From contig DIVA01000021.1 in assembly GCA_002435705.1 (NCBI GenBank), forward strand, positions 64,487-77,516: a DNA stretch of 13,030 bases, in the 5' to 3' direction. Under the pieces are notes generated by a model. It searched no databases. It had not been told where the DNA came from and worked only from the letters and a program-made list of their open reading frames with translations. This stretch comes from Bacteriovoracaceae bacterium UBA6144. GTDB taxonomy: Bacteria; Bdellovibrionota; Bacteriovoracia; Bacteriovoracales; Bacteriovoracaceae. Positions 5,887 to 11,627 of this stretch are shown one piece after another. Position 1 is the first letter of the stretch. Every line of letters begins with the position of its first letter. The position numbers and the translations under genes are program-made.

Positions 5887-7141
5887 TGCTGACATTGAAG
5901 CCACGGGCCTTGATGCCGATCGCGAGATGATCGAGATCGCTCTCATTGTGTGGGAAGATGACAAAATCGTTGATGTCTTTGAAAGTCTCATCAATCCTCT
6001 TGTTCCTGTCTCCACTTTCATCACTGAGTTCACTGACATCACTCACCGCCAATTAGAGAATGCGCCTAAGTTCTACGAGATCGCAGAGAGAATCCAGATG
6101 CGTCTACAAGATGCGGTGTTTGTGTCACATAATGTGGAGTTTGATCTGCCCATGCTCGAGCGCTCCTTCACACGCATGGGTGTGCCCTTTAAAATGAAAT
6201 CACTGTGTACGCTCCGTTTGGCCCAAGAGCTGATCCCAGGGCTTAAGAGTTACACGCTCGAAGATCTCTGCCGCTTCTTTCACATTAAAACCAAGATTCG
6301 TCACCGTGCGCTTCCGGATGCGCAGGCGGCCCTGAAACTTTTTTTAGAGCTCAAAGAACTCGCAGGCCCCAAGGGGAAACAGAAAATAATTTATCTGCCT
6401 CAACACGAAAAAATTCTCAAACACATCCCGGCGCATGCCGGAGTGCTCTACTTTAAAGATGAAAATCAAAAGCTCCTGCGGGCCATCGCTTGTGCTGACA
6501 TGAGTGAGCGGGCCCTTGAGGAGCTAAGAGTGCGCCCCGAAGCACGAGAGCTCTTGGTGAAGTGCACGGGAGTGGAGTTTGAAGTGACCGGCAGTGAGTT
6601 GATCGCCCAGTTTAAGTGCGCGCGTTTTTTCCATCGAACTTTTAAGTTTTGTATCACACTTACCACCACGGCCATCGGTGAGCAGCGTTTTATCTTGATC
6701 CCCTTTAGCCCACAGGCCGTGAGCCTATGGAATTTTGAATCAAAAACTCAAGGCCTGAAGTTTCTCAAAAAACTTGAAGCCGCTTACCCAAAATCTCACT
6801 TCGCTTGGCGGGAAGGCGGAAAGAGCAAACAAGAAATCTTAGAGCACAACCGCGTGGTAGAGAATCTGATTAAAGAGAGCTCGTTTCCAGCCAGAAATCT
6901 TCTCCTGTGGGGCCCTGGGCGCACGTCTTCGGAGTGGTCGTATGTGCTGATTCAAGAGGGGAGACTTTACGGGTGGAGCTATCGAGAGGTGGCGCCGGAG
7001 ACAGTGTTAGAGAATCCCTTGGGTTTTATCAAACATCGCAAGAACCCTGAACTGCAAGAGATGGCCGTGCGCTATTTTAAAGAGCATCGTCAAAAACGTA
7101 AGAAAAATGATCAGTGGCGCGAGCTCAAGGAGTTGCGATGA
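5873..7141 (+). CDS. DnaQ-like 3'-5' exonuclease fused to a degenerate GIY-YIG (UvrC/Cho-like) domain
   Basis: A 422-residue protein. Residues 1-165 are a DEDDh exonuclease: Asp7 and Glu9 (ADIEATG), Asp91 (HNVEFD), His144 and Asp149 (HRALPD). All catalytic residues are present. Residues about 175-256 follow the UvrC N-terminal pattern (IPAHAGVLYFKD, then TGSELIAQ), but the YIG strand reads LLRAIA and the NLRxR-type helix reads MSERAL. The catalytic nuclease residues therefore appear lost. The rest, to about residue 405, resembles the C-terminal part of known DnaQ-UvrC fusions as I recall them. The role is probably DNA repair or proofreading-type end processing. The start at 5873 is preferred; a TTG at 5849 would add eight residues not expected before the first beta strand. 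It overlaps the next gene by 4 bp (ATGA) and heads an operon. Confidence 0.85.
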   Translation: MRYVIADIEATGLDADREMIEIALIVWEDDKIVDVFESLINPLVPVSTFITEFTDITHRQLENAPKFYEIAERIQMRLQDAVFVSHNVEFDLPMLERSFTRMGVPFKMKSLCTLRLAQELIPGLKSYTLEDLCRFFHIKTKIRHRALPDAQAALKLFLELKELAGPKGKQKIIYLPQHEKILKHIPAHAGVLYFKDENQKLLRAIACADMSERALEELRVRPEARELLVKCTGVEFEVTGSELIAQFKCARFFHRTFKFCITLTTTAIGEQRFILIPFSPQAVSLWNFESKTQGLKFLKKLEAAYPKSHFAWREGGKSKQEILEHNRVVENLIKESSFPARNLLLWGPGRTSSEWSYVLIQEGRLYGWSYREVAPETVLENPLGFIKHRKNPELQEMAVRYFKEHRQKRKKNDQWRELKELR

Positions 7142-7599
7142 TTTTATTCTGGTTCATGCTCTCGGCCCACGCCTTGACCTGTCCCCATGGTTCCGATCGC
7201 TTTAATTGTGTGGAGTTCGTGCGGGCCATCGACGGGGACACCATTGTGATCGATATCCCCGGAGTCCATAGCTATTTTGGGTCCAAGGCAGAAGTCCGTC
7301 TCTATGGCATCGACACGCCAGAGAAAAAGGGCGGGGAGTGTGAGGTGAAGCTCTCGCGAATGGCCACGAGGCTGGTAGAGAGTGAACTCAAGGCTGCCAA
7401 ACGCATCGATGTCCAACTGATTGCTAACTCTAAAGGCAAAATGCGTCGGGAGAAATTTGGCAGAATCTTGGCAAAGGTCTTTGTAGAGGGTAAAAACCTC
7501 TCAGATGTGTTACTTAAAAATAACCTCGCGGTTGAGTATCATGGCGAGAAGAAGAAAAAGATCGACTGGTGCACGCTTGGAAAAAAATATCTAAAGTAG
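7138..7599 (+). CDS. Exported thermonuclease-like protein (SNase family)
   Basis: A 153-residue staphylococcal-nuclease-fold protein that cuts DNA or RNA using calcium. A short signal peptide (MILFWFMLSAHA) precedes the domain. IDGDT (Asp32), VRLYGIDTPE (Arg54, Asp59, Glu62) and FGRILAKVFV (Arg109) supply the equivalents of the S. aureus metal ligands and Arg35, Glu43 and Arg87, so it should be active. Cys14-type residues near the N-terminus, Cys68 and Cys145 could form disulfides in the periplasm. The ATG at 7138 is chosen over a GTG at 7114 because AAGGAG lies just upstream and it overlaps the exonuclease stop as ATGA, implying translational coupling. The next gene starts 7 bases after its stop. 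It could degrade prey or environmental nucleic acid, which is inference. Confidence 0.9.
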   Translation: MILFWFMLSAHALTCPHGSDRFNCVEFVRAIDGDTIVIDIPGVHSYFGSKAEVRLYGIDTPEKKGGECEVKLSRMATRLVESELKAAKRIDVQLIANSKGKMRREKFGRILAKVFVEGKNLSDVLLKNNLAVEYHGEKKKKIDWCTLGKKYLK

Positions 7600-7606
7600 G
7601 AATCAT

Positions 7607-8053
7607 ATGATTAAAGAATTTATCTCCACTAAAAAATTTACCGGATTCCCCTGCACTCATCGTCAGTGGCGTGCGGAATCTCATTGCCGTTTTGTCCACG
7701 GCTACTCTCGTGAATTTTACTTTGAGTTTATGTGTAACCAGCGCACCGTGGAAGGCTGGGTGGTGGATTTCGGTGGACTCAAAGAGGTGAAGACCTTTCT
7801 TGAGTACCATTTTGATCACACTTTCTTAGCCGCCGCCGATGATCCGGAACTCTCGACCTGGCAGGAATTGAATTCGAAAGGTGTGATTCAGTTGCGTGTG
7901 TTACCCAATCCCAGCATGGAGGGCACCGCTGAGTGGGTGTTCGAAGAAGCCGATAAAATGGTGCGAGCAAAAACCAATGGCCGGGCTTGGGTGACGATGG
8001 TGGAAGTGCGAGAGAACGAAAAGAACTCGGCCATCTATCGACCTGCTCGCTAG
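7607..8053 (+). CDS. queD: 6-pyruvoyl-tetrahydropterin synthase / QueD family protein
   Basis: A 148-residue protein of the PTPS/QueD family, which converts dihydroneopterin triphosphate to 6-carboxy-tetrahydropterin (queuosine and deazapurine pathway) or to related pterins. Seen: FPCTHRQW, SHCRFVHGYS, GWVVDFGGLK, FDHTFL, SMEGTAEW and ENEKNSAIY. The usual zinc motif HGH reads HGY here (His31, Tyr33); His18, His26 and His31 are the likely zinc ligands. Cys27 is in the position of the catalytic cysteine. This wording belongs, as I recall, to a distinct subfamily shared by alphaproteobacteria, so the exact reaction is less certain than the fold. A Shine-Dalgarno TAGGAA precedes the ATG. It is last in the exonuclease-nuclease operon, with no clear functional tie to DNA cleavage. 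Its stop interlocks with the minus-strand gene in CTAG. Confidence 0.85.
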   Translation: MIKEFISTKKFTGFPCTHRQWRAESHCRFVHGYSREFYFEFMCNQRTVEGWVVDFGGLKEVKTFLEYHFDHTFLAAADDPELSTWQELNSKGVIQLRVLPNPSMEGTAEWVFEEADKMVRAKTNGRAWVTMVEVRENEKNSAIYRPAR

Positions 8054-8223
8054 GCCACGTTTCGAAAGTTTCTTTCTTTTTCTTTTTTACGTTTTTTTTC
8101 TTCTTCAATCTGTTTATTGAGTGAGGACACAAAACCCACAAAGATTGTCATGACAGCATAGCCTGTGATGACAACAAAGATAAAAGCGACGAGAAGACCT
8201 ATGAAGTAGGGATCTTTGAGCAT
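8050..8223 (-). CDS. 57-residue single-pass membrane protein, unknown function
   Basis: A short ORF with a good Shine-Dalgarno (GAGAGG about 5 bases before ATG). It begins MLKDPYFIGLLVAFIFVVITG, giving one hydrophobic helix at about residues 7-31, then a strongly charged tail (EEEKKRKKEKER) that would sit in the cytoplasm. The A/T-rich run that looks like low-complexity sequence on the plus strand is this Lys/Glu tail. Its stop TAG shares CTAG (8050-8053) with the queD stop. It lies downstream of the 314-residue gene with an 81-base A/T-rich gap. The size and topology resemble small inner-membrane accessory proteins, but no family is recognised. Confidence 0.65.
   Translation of the reverse strand: MLKDPYFIGLLVAFIFVVITGYAVMTIFVGFVSSLNKQIEEEKKRKKEKERNFRNVA
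8064..8088 (+). terminator. Weak hairpin plus long T-tract after queD, inside the 57-residue ORF
   Basis: GAAAG (8064-8068) can pair with CTTTC (8072-8076) across TTT, followed by T5, C and T6. The stem is short and A/U-rich, but the U-tract is long. It starts 10 bases after the queD stop. The T-run also encodes the opposite gene's lysine tail, so it may be incidental. Confidence 0.3.
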
Positions 8224-8304
8224 GTTTTCCTCTCGACAAAATTCTGCTCAAAGTTAAAAAGATTTTTGATTTTTCGCTTATTTATAGATGAAATTTATTT
8301 TGTT

Positions 8305-9249
8305 TTACTGTCCCTGTTGCTGGCACATTTCCGTCAAAGCGACTCCATGGGAATCCAGAATGAAATGATCGCTATTAAGCAGCTCTAAAGAATTTCTGAC
8401 GAGATCATTGGCCTCAAGAATTTGGGGGAGATGCTGATGAAAAAGCCTCAGGGATTCGTCTTTAAAGGTGATGTCACAGATGGCCCGAAAGCACTTCCAC
8501 AGATGCAAGGGGTGGGAGTTCATGTCCGCCATCAGATACTCCAGTCGTCCTTCGAAGCCTGGGAGTTGAAAAAAATCTTTCAGATAGTTCTGGCGCAAGA
8601 GTTGGTGGATGATGCGATAAAAACCAATCTGGCCTGATTGATCCCCATTGGCATGAAAGAAGTGGTCGGCGTGAATAAGATCATGCATGCCAAAACTTAA
8701 GGGATCTCGCTCACCCAGCACGAGTTGGGAGAGGCGGGAGAGTTGATGAAAGAGGGTCACGCAGCGTTTGCCTTGGATCTGCTGTTCCAGCACTTCCTGC
8801 ACACTAGGGATGCGATCCATCAGGATGAGATCATAATCACCTGAACTCCACGCCAAAAGGGCCCGATGCACCGGCAGGGGCGTGGCCCGGAAGGCGCGGT
8901 GATTGAGGAGCTCTCCCAGCGTGGGATAGCGGGAGAGGAGTTTATTCTCCTCCTCATTCCAGTTGAAATAGGGGTAGTCCGTGAGAAGTTTTGTTAACTT
9001 ATGTGAATAAACAGCATCTCGCCGGTGTGCGCCCCACCAGCCATAAGGATGGCGCGTACGTAGATAGGCCACTAGCCACAAGGCCGCATATTCAGCACTT
9101 GTGAGTATAAGATTTTGATAATCCCTATGAAGAGCAGAGAGAGTCGTGTGAAGTTGCGGGGCCTCAGCGATGAGCCCCTCAGTGTCGAGCAAAATTTTTT
9201 TAAATTTTCCCGCTCGCAGTTTTTGTTTTGCGGGTATACTTGAATTCAT
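8305..9249 (-). CDS. Unknown 314-residue soluble protein
   Basis: I do not recognise this protein. The start at 9249 is chosen over an upstream in-frame ATG at 9288 because AAGG lies 5 bases before it and the longer form would run across the strong RBS of the divergent gene. It has no signal peptide or membrane helix. It is rich in His, Leu, Arg and aromatic residues. A histidine-dense stretch at residues 189-199 (HDLIHADHFFH) has an HDxxH pattern that could bind metal; other blocks are PYGWWGAHRRDA (68-79) and a helical C-terminal third with HQHLPQ. HDxxH recalls Coq4-like proteins, but the spacing to a following Glu does not match. It diverges from the 77-residue gene with only 27 bp between starts, so each promoter must lie in the other gene. 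Confidence 0.75.
   Translation of the reverse strand: MNSSIPAKQKLRAGKFKKILLDTEGLIAEAPQLHTTLSALHRDYQNLILTSAEYAALWLVAYLRTRHPYGWWGAHRRDAVYSHKLTKLLTDYPYFNWNEEENKLLSRYPTLGELLNHRAFRATPLPVHRALLAWSSGDYDLILMDRIPSVQEVLEQQIQGKRCVTLFHQLSRLSQLVLGERDPLSFGMHDLIHADHFFHANGDQSGQIGFYRIIHQLLRQNYLKDFFQLPGFEGRLEYLMADMNSHPLHLWKCFRAICDITFKDESLRLFHQHLPQILEANDLVRNSLELLNSDHFILDSHGVALTEMCQQQGQ
9235..9240 (+). promoter_or_regulatory. -10 element of the 77-residue gene, inside the divergent gene
   Basis: TATACT matches the -10 consensus at five of six positions and would give a leader of about 30 bases containing the AGGAGG at 9265-9270. It lies within the first codons of the divergent 314-residue gene. No good -35 is seen at 16-18 bases. 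Confidence 0.4.
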
Positions 9250-9276
9250 TAAGCCTTGTTCTCCAGGAGGGACGAC

Positions 9277-9510
9277 ATGCAAGCACAAACTATCGTATCT
9301 TTATGGCTCGGTCAAAACCGTCGTAAGAATTTGCGAGTTCGTTTTGAAGACTGGGGTAACCAAATTAGCTACTTTACCATTATGGGCGAGAGCGAGTGTG
9401 GTCGCCGTCTAGTAGGTCGTTTGGACACAGGTGAAGCCATGAGTTTTTCAAAAATCTCTCGCGGCTGGGTGCTCTTTGAAGGCCTAGAGAATACCGCGCA
9501 AGCTGTCTAG
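9277..9510 (+). CDS. 77-residue protein of unknown function
   Basis: The start at 9277 is fixed by AGGAGG six bases upstream; an in-frame TTG at 9256 would precede the RBS and is rejected. The protein is small, soluble and beta-rich by appearance: a basic segment GQNRRKNLRVRF, then ISYFTIMGESECG, a turn, and SKISRGWVLFEGL. It has one cysteine and no signal peptide. No domain is recognised; a conserved small cytoplasmic protein is likely. The strong RBS suggests substantial expression. Its stop interlocks with the convergent secreted-protein gene in CTAG (9507-9510), and a terminator-like hairpin follows within that gene. Confidence 0.75.
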   Translation: MQAQTIVSLWLGQNRRKNLRVRFEDWGNQISYFTIMGESECGRRLVGRLDTGEAMSFSKISRGWVLFEGLENTAQAV

Positions 9511-10013
9511 TCCTCAGTCTGCCCGAGGAAAGTAAAGGGCGCCAGAGCTGAGGCTTTATTTAAAAAGACATACTCATTGATGAGATAAGGGCATTCTAGC
9601 TTTTTGCCGTTTTTGAATATGATCACGTACTCACCGTAGGTGGCGACGGTATAAAGAATGGTTTGAGCACGCGAGCTTCTTAGGGGTTTCAGGGCACGCC
9701 ATTTGTAGCTCAATCCCTCGATTTCCACATAATCAATAGATTCCCATTTGGCATTACACTGTTCAGAGATCGTTCCGTCTTCGATCTTGCCTGAGATTTC
9801 TACGGCATCGGTTTCTTCTTCAATAAAATTGATGGCCGCTTTTTTCCAACCCGGACCACGTGAGTTTTGAAATTCATGGGTGGCAAAGAGATCCCCTGAG
9901 GCACCAGGAAAAGTCACGATGTCATTGCCCCAGCGACTTGGAGTCACCACATAGGGTTGGGCTAAAGCAGAGAGAGAAAAAGAGAAAGAAAGGACAAAGA
10001 ATAATGTTTTCAT
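9507..10013 (-). CDS. Exported protein of unknown function, 168 residues
   Basis: A clear signal peptide (residues 1-18, ending SALA before QPY) precedes a mature part of about 150 residues. The mature part has alternating beta-type segments (DAVEISGKIEDG, YVEIEGLSYKW, TILYTVATYGEYVIIFKNGK) and two cysteines, Cys86 and Cys141, which may form a disulfide. No catalytic motif is recognised. The start codon has no strong Shine-Dalgarno. A promoter-like TTTACT, 17-base spacer and GATAAG ends 6 bases before the ATG (10020-10048), overlapping the gap after the deacetylase gene. It follows that gene on the same strand by 35 bases, so read-through is also possible. Periplasmic or secreted location is likely. 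Confidence 0.78.
   Translation of the reverse strand: MKTLFFVLSFSFSLSALAQPYVVTPSRWGNDIVTFPGASGDLFATHEFQNSRGPGWKKAAINFIEEETDAVEISGKIEDGTISEQCNAKWESIDYVEIEGLSYKWRALKPLRSSRAQTILYTVATYGEYVIIFKNGKKLECPYLINEYVFLNKASALAPFTFLGQTED
9512..9561 (+). terminator. Intrinsic terminator-like hairpin for the 77-residue gene, inside the opposite gene
   Basis: CCTCAG-TCT-GCCC (9512-9524) pairs with GGGC (9537-9540), AGA (9544-9546) and CTGAGG (9548-9553), with a 3-base and a 1-base bulge. CTTTATTT follows. It starts two bases after the stop codon of the 77-residue gene and lies in the last codons of the opposite secreted-protein gene. Confidence 0.6.
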
Positions 10014-10048
10014 GGCGCTCTTATCTGCAATCTGAGGTGCAAAGTAAA

Positions 10049-10957
10049 TTAGATTGAAAATATTTCACGAGCCGCCCCGATCGTCCCAACGTAGGCTTTG
10101 ATGCTTTCTTCAATCGGATCAGAATAGCCGCCTCCAATCGCCTGAGCGACGGGCATGCCAAGACTTTTTGTCCACTCAAACACCATCCGGTCCCGCTCTC
10201 TGACTCCCGCATGAGTCATATGGAAGGTGCCCAGTTTGTCTGCTTTTAAGACATCCACACCCGCTTGATAAAGAAGAAGGTCACCGCTGGGGAGGATTTT
10301 GAGGGTGCGCTCAAGAGTGGTGAGGTACTCATCATCGGTGGTGCCTTCGGGCAAGGGGACGTCGAGGTGAGAAGGAACTTTTCTAAAAGGATAGTTCCTC
10401 TCTCCATGCACCGAGCAGATGAAAACATCCTCCCGCTCTCCCAAGATTGAGCTGTTGCCGTTTCCTTGATGAACATCCAAATCAAGTATAATTATTCTTC
10501 TAAGATGCCGCTCCTCGATGAGCTTCAGGGCCGCAACAGCAAAGTCATTAAAGACACAAAAACCTTCACCGCTATTTCTGTGGGCGTGATGGGTTCCCCC
10601 GGCCAATAGGGCCGAATAACCAACTTCGAGCGCAGCATGAGTTGCGGCCACAAAGCCTCCGCAACTCACCAAGCTTCTCTGGAAAAGCTCGGGCCCCATC
10701 GGCAATCCAATCGGGCGCACTTCTTTTTCTGTGAGAGTTCCGTGCTTGAGTCCCATCACATAATGCTCGTCATGGGCACGCAGGAGGTCAGTCTCTTGTG
10801 CTTTTGGCGCCGGATGGAGTTGCAGGGGAGAGATGAGTTGTGAGTGGAGCAGGGCCTCACGCAGCAGGCGGTATTTATGCATGGGAAAGCGATGCCCTTG
10901 GGGCATCGGGACCTCTGCAAAATCGGTATAAAATAGTTTCACCCGTGACCAATCCAT
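10049..10957 (-). CDS. Histone-deacetylase-family enzyme (AcuC/acetylpolyamine amidohydrolase type)
   Basis: A 302-residue zinc hydrolase of the arginase/deacetylase superfamily that removes acyl groups from lysine or polyamines. The active site is complete: His123-His124 in GGTHHAH, zinc ligands Asp161 and His163 in DLDVHQGNG and Asp235 in QAGVDVL, and the transition-state Tyr278 in GGGY. GFCVFND is also present. An ATG at 10981 would add eight residues, but these overlap a perfect TATAAT, and the family fold begins at VKLFY. I therefore place the start at 10957, six bases after that -10. The substrate (acetyl-CoA synthetase, another acyl-lysine protein or a polyamine) cannot be read from sequence. 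It diverges from a methyltransferase gene with 22 bp between starts. Confidence 0.93.
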   Translation of the reverse strand: MDWSRVKLFYTDFAEVPMPQGHRFPMHKYRLLREALLHSQLISPLQLHPAPKAQETDLLRAHDEHYVMGLKHGTLTEKEVRPIGLPMGPELFQRSLVSCGGFVAATHAALEVGYSALLAGGTHHAHRNSGEGFCVFNDFAVAALKLIEERHLRRIIILDLDVHQGNGNSSILGEREDVFICSVHGERNYPFRKVPSHLDVPLPEGTTDDEYLTTLERTLKILPSGDLLLYQAGVDVLKADKLGTFHMTHAGVRERDRMVFEWTKSLGMPVAQAIGGGYSDPIEESIKAYVGTIGAAREIFSI

Positions 10958-10962
10958 CCACT

Positions 10963-10969
10963 TATTATA
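10963..10969. promoter_or_regulatory. Shared bidirectional -10 between deacetylase and methyltransferase genes
   Basis: The minus strand reads a perfect TATAAT (10964-10969) six bases before the deacetylase ATG. The plus strand reads TATTAT (10963-10968), five of six, eleven bases before the methyltransferase ATG. One seven-base A/T block therefore serves as -10 in both directions, and both transcripts would be leaderless or nearly so. The -35 regions must lie within the opposite gene and are not obvious. Confidence 0.55.
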
Positions 10970-10979
10970 CCCTGACTGC

Positions 10980-11627
10980 ATGATTCCTCACTACCGGACA
11001 AAGATCGAACAAAGAAAAATTCTCGAGAAAACTTTCGTGCTCGAGACGCTCTTTGATTTGGATGAGGCGATCGAGCAGCTGTGTGAATCCTTGGGGGATC
11101 ACCCCGATCCTTTTGCGGAAGATAAGTGTCCCTACTACGGGGTGCTGTGGCCCGCGGCTGAAGGGTTGGTGCAGCTCATGCTCAAAAATCTTGAGCGCTT
11201 AAAAGACAAAAAGATCATTGAGGTCGGCTGCGGCCTCGCTTTTCCATCTCTCGTGGCCAGCAGTCTTAAGGCCCATATCTTAGCGACAGATTTTCACCCA
11301 GGTGTTCCCGATTTTTTAGAGAGAAATCTGCGCCACAACTCACTGACTCTCAATTACCAGCGCTTCAATTGGCGCGACCCCGTCGACTCGATTGGAACTT
11401 TTGATATCGTGATGGGCTCAGATGTTTTGTATGAACCGCGCCACCCGAGTGATGTGGCCATGGGCTTTAAGCGTCTCTTGAGGCCAGGAGGAGAGGTGTG
11501 GTTGTCTGATCCAGGCCGGGGGTATTTGCAAAAGTTTGTGGATCAGATGAAAGAGCTGGGGTTCAAGTATGAATTTGAACCCCAGAAAATTAGCACCTAT
11601 GAGATGTATACATTTCGCTTCTACTAA
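10980..11627 (+). CDS. Class I SAM-dependent methyltransferase (protein-lysine-methyltransferase-like)
   Basis: A 215-residue Rossmann-fold methyltransferase. The PYYGVLWPAAEGL segment before motif I is characteristic of the METTL/FAM86-type protein methyltransferase group and of related bacterial enzymes. Motif I is IIEVGCGLAFPS (residues 79-90), the acidic SAM ligand follows at Asp104 (LATDFHP), and motif IV is FDIVMGSDVLYEP (141-153). GGEVWLSDPGRG is the next strand. The substrate is unknown; protein methylation is a family-based guess. No other in-frame start is near, so the ATG at 10980 stands. There is no Shine-Dalgarno, in line with a near-leaderless mRNA. Its stop TAA overlaps the convergent redoxin stop. 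Confidence 0.85.
   Translation: MIPHYRTKIEQRKILEKTFVLETLFDLDEAIEQLCESLGDHPDPFAEDKCPYYGVLWPAAEGLVQLMLKNLERLKDKKIIEVGCGLAFPSLVASSLKAHILATDFHPGVPDFLERNLRHNSLTLNYQRFNWRDPVDSIGTFDIVMGSDVLYEPRHPSDVAMGFKRLLRPGGEVWLSDPGRGYLQKFVDQMKELGFKYEFEPQKISTYEMYTFRFY
11556..11585 (-). terminator. Perfect 11-bp hairpin downstream of the redoxin gene, inside the methyltransferase gene
   Basis: CTGGGGTTCAA (11556-11566) and TTGAACCCCAG (11575-11585) are perfect inverted repeats around an 8-base loop. Read on the minus strand it lies 38 bases past the redoxin stop and is followed by a pyrimidine-rich CTCTTTC. It sits within codons for the ELGFKYEFEPQ stretch of the methyltransferase. The repeat is certain; its role as the redoxin terminator is inferred. 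Confidence 0.55.

Noticed and set aside
7779..8141. Minus-strand open frame of 120 codons over queD
   Set aside because: It is antisense to the conserved QueD motifs. The real minus-strand gene here is the 57-residue ORF in another frame.
8224..8304. A/T-rich gap as a possible origin or attachment site
   Set aside because: It shows only simple A/T-rich sequence with no iterons, DnaA-box cluster or tRNA end. It is most likely leader and promoter of the 57-residue gene.
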